Assembly (NCBI GenBank): GCA_016200675.1
Contig: JACQEH010000022.1
Location: 1-13,929 of the forward strand
Origin: Chloroflexota bacterium
Lineage (GTDB): Bacteria > Chloroflexota > Limnocylindria > Limnocylindrales > CSP1-4
DNA: 13,929 bases
Reading direction: 5' to 3'
Each line of letters starts with the position of its first letter. Position 1 is the first letter of the stretch. Below the pieces are notes generated by a model, which saw nothing but the letters and a program-made list of their open reading frames with translations, searched no databases and was not told the DNA's origin. The position numbers were made by a program, and so were the translations under genes. Of the stretch, positions 12,417-13,929 are shown piece by piece.

Positions 12417-13811
12417 ATGCCGATCACGGCCGACCTCGCCAGCGGACTTCGGGACACGATCCGGGGCCGCGTCCTGGTCGTCGGGGACGAGGGATACGAC
12501 GCGGCGCGGTCGGTCTGGAACGCGATGATCGACCGGTGGCCGGCGGCCGTCGTGCGGCCCCTCGACACGTCCGATGTCCGGGCGTCCGTCCTCGCTGCGG
12601 TTGCTCGCGGCCTGCCGGTGTCCGTCCGTGGCGGCGGCCACAACGTGGCCGGGCACGCTGTGGGGGACGGCGCCCTCATGCTCGACCTCTCGGAGCTGCG
12701 TGGGGTCGAGGTCGATCCCGTCACGCGGGTTGCTCATGTGGGGGGTGGTGCCACCTGGGGGGCCGTCGACGCGGCGACTCAGGCCCACGGCCTCGCGACC
12801 CCGGGCGGGCTGATCTCCGAGACCGGCGTCGGCGGCCTGACGCTCTCCGGGGGGATCGGCTGGCTCCGCTCAGCTCACGGCCTGGCCATCGACAACCTCG
12901 TCGGTGCCGAGGTCGTGACGGCCGACGGATCGATCGTCCAGGCCACACCGGACGGCTCCCACGCGGACCTGCTGTGGGCCCTCCGGGGCGGCGGCGGCAA
13001 CTTCGGGGTCGTGACCCGGTTCGACTTCGCCCTGCATCGCGTGGGGCCGACCGTCTCCTTCTGCGGACCGGTCTACGACCTCGAGGCCGGCGCCGGGCCG
13101 ATCCGCTTCTGGCGTGACTTCCTGGCCGACAAGCACGATCGGGTGGGCTCGCTCGTCGAGTTCTCGACGATCCCCGCGAGCCCCGATTACCCCGAACAGT
13201 CGTGGGGACGGCGGGTCTACACGGTGGCGGCGATGTTCGCCGGCGATGGGGCCGAAGGCGAGACGCTCCTGGCGCCCCTCCGGGCGCAGGGGCCCCTCGT
13301 GACCGACTTCTCGGGACAGATGGCGTACGTGGACGTCCAGCGGCTGTTCGACGCGGTGGCGCCGTTCGGCGCGTATCGCTCCTACTGGAAGAGCCGCTAC
13401 CTGGCGACGCTCGACGACGCCACCATCGATGGGCTGCTGGCCCACAACGCACGGCCACCCTCGTCAACGACGCTGTCGTCCATCTGGAACTTCGGCGCGG
13501 CGACCGCTCGGGTGCCGGCCGAGGCGACGGCCTTCGGCGACCGCTCGATGTCATGGATGGCGAGCTTCGACTCGATGTGGACGGACCCTGCCGACGACGC
13601 CGGGAACATCGCCTGGACCCGCGCCGGCTGGGACGCGCTGGCGCCATGGGCGGCCGGCAACCGGATCTACCTGAACTTCCCGGGTCACGGCGAGGATGCC
13701 GATCTCACCGCGCAGGCATTCGGCGCGGCGAACCTCGCTCGCCTGCGCGCGGTCAAGCGTTGCTACGACCCGACGAACGTCTTCCGCTTCAACGCGAACA
13801 TCGAGCCGTGA
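12417..13811 (+). CDS. FAD-binding oxidoreductase with berberine-bridge-enzyme (BBE) C-terminus
   Basis: This 464-residue flavoprotein of the PCMH/BBE class oxidises alcohols, sugars or amines with O2 or another acceptor. The FAD domain (about 40-210) has VSVRGGGHNVAGHAVGDG, whose His75 is the usual site of 8-alpha covalent FAD attachment. It continues with GVGGLTLSGGIGWL (137-150) and LRGGGGNFGVVT (189-200). The second cysteine that double-linked members carry just before the VGxGG motif is replaced by Ile133 (GGLISETG), so single covalent attachment is expected. The BBE motif closes the protein with RCYDPTNVFRFNANI (448-462). No signal peptide or Tat motif is present. ATG 12417 has GAGGGA (12404-12409) 7 nt upstream; the open frame upstream of it is the antisense shadow of the regulator. 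Its likely controller is the divergent GlxA-type protein. The substrate is not predictable. Confidence 0.93.
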   Translation: MPITADLASGLRDTIRGRVLVVGDEGYDAARSVWNAMIDRWPAAVVRPLDTSDVRASVLAAVARGLPVSVRGGGHNVAGHAVGDGALMLDLSELRGVEVDPVTRVAHVGGGATWGAVDAATQAHGLATPGGLISETGVGGLTLSGGIGWLRSAHGLAIDNLVGAEVVTADGSIVQATPDGSHADLLWALRGGGGNFGVVTRFDFALHRVGPTVSFCGPVYDLEAGAGPIRFWRDFLADKHDRVGSLVEFSTIPASPDYPEQSWGRRVYTVAAMFAGDGAEGETLLAPLRAQGPLVTDFSGQMAYVDVQRLFDAVAPFGAYRSYWKSRYLATLDDATIDGLLAHNARPPSSTTLSSIWNFGAATARVPAEATAFGDRSMSWMASFDSMWTDPADDAGNIAWTRAGWDALAPWAAGNRIYLNFPGHGEDADLTAQAFGAANLARLRAVKRCYDPTNVFRFNANIEP

Positions 13812-13815
13812 GGTC

Positions 13816-13862
13816 GGCCCGGACCCACGGGCCAACCTTGCCGGGTCAAGCGCTGACCCGGC
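13816..13862. terminator. two successive hairpins between converging genes
   Basis: GGCCCG (13816-13821) pairs with CGGGCC (13828-13833) over a 6-nt loop. GCCGGGTCA (13840-13848) pairs with TGACCCGGC (13854-13862) over AGCGC. They sit between the stop of the FAD oxidoreductase (13811) and the stop of the minus-strand gene (13846), the second covering that stop codon. Neither is followed by a T-run, so they are probably a bidirectional, factor-aided termination zone. Confidence 0.5.
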
Positions 13863-13929
13863 GCCAGGCCTGCCCGAGGCCGAGCGCTTCGACCCATCGG
13901 ACGATGTAGTCGCGGTCGATGCCGGCGCC
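13846..13929 (-). CDS. C-terminal end of an unidentified protein (truncated by window edge)
   Basis: On the minus strand the frame entering at 13929 is open for 27 codons and ends with TGA at 13846-13848. The visible tail is GIDRDYIVRWVEALGLGQAW followed by RRVSA. Third positions are almost all G/C, and the amphipathic helix plus a short basic end is a natural protein C-terminus. The pattern YIxRWxxxLGL resembles the last helix of some small helical or nucleotidyltransferase-like proteins, but this is too little to name a family. It converges on the FAD oxidoreductase with a 34-nt gap containing hairpins. Confidence 0.65.
   Translation of the reverse strand, partial: GAGIDRDYIVRWVEALGLGQAWRRVSA

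Overview
The window is a dense, GC-rich (roughly 70% by eye) bacterial chromosome segment with strong G/C third codon positions and a clear taste for CTC, GTC, ATC and GCC codons. That codon style, the mix of SD-led genes with two possibly leaderless ones, and the many small hydrolase, VOC, YCII and secreted-barrel genes would fit an uncultured soil or freshwater Chloroflexota lineage (Limnocylindria/Ellin6529-like) or a high-GC actinomycete. This is inference from style only, as there is no marker gene to settle it. No tRNA, rRNA, CRISPR, IS element or integrase is visible.

Layout: (1) 1-3443, all plus strand: the tail of an unknown gene, an OsmC-family protein, a prolyl oligopeptidase, a VOC/glyoxalase-fold protein translationally coupled to it (ATGA overlap), then a wrecked GMC oxidoreductase of which only the N-terminal FAD-binding motif and the C-terminal ~44 residues survive, in different frames. 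(2) 3505-4086, minus: a dienelactone-hydrolase-type alpha/beta hydrolase converging on the remnant. (3) 4087-4569: a 483-nt divergent intergenic region with two tandem-repeat blocks close upstream of (4) an EttA-type ABC-F translation factor (4570-6246). (5) 6428-8836: a small secreted protein followed 30 nt later by an unusual 646-aa regulator that joins a STAND-type ATPase, a GNAT-like middle region and a C-terminal OmpR-type winged helix. (6) 8833-9140, minus: a probable 102-codon gene broken by one missing G in a homopolymer, divergent from (7) a YCII/DGPF protein with an unusual tail and a terpene-cyclase-fold (alpha/alpha toroid) protein. (8) A second small secreted Cys-rich protein, ending 3 nt from the end of a converging GlxA-type (DJ-1/PfpI plus AraC) regulator. 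(9) Divergent from that regulator is a BBE-type FAD oxidoreductase, and the last bases hold the 3' end of an unknown minus-strand gene behind two hairpins.

Functionally this reads as ordinary accessory chromosome: peptide and small-molecule catabolism (prolyl oligopeptidase, DLH, VOC, FAD oxidoreductase), peroxide or thiol stress (OsmC), ribosome rescue/energy sensing (ABC-F), and two regulators. The GlxA-type regulator most likely controls its divergent FAD oxidoreductase. The STAND-GNAT-winged-helix regulator is the most unusual protein. The best second-look items are that fusion, the GMC deletion remnant, the homopolymer-broken minus-strand gene, the perfect 16-bp tandem repeat upstream of the ABC-F gene, and the pair of secreted proteins with a shared barrel-like motif. 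I do not see a convincing wholly new multi-gene system.
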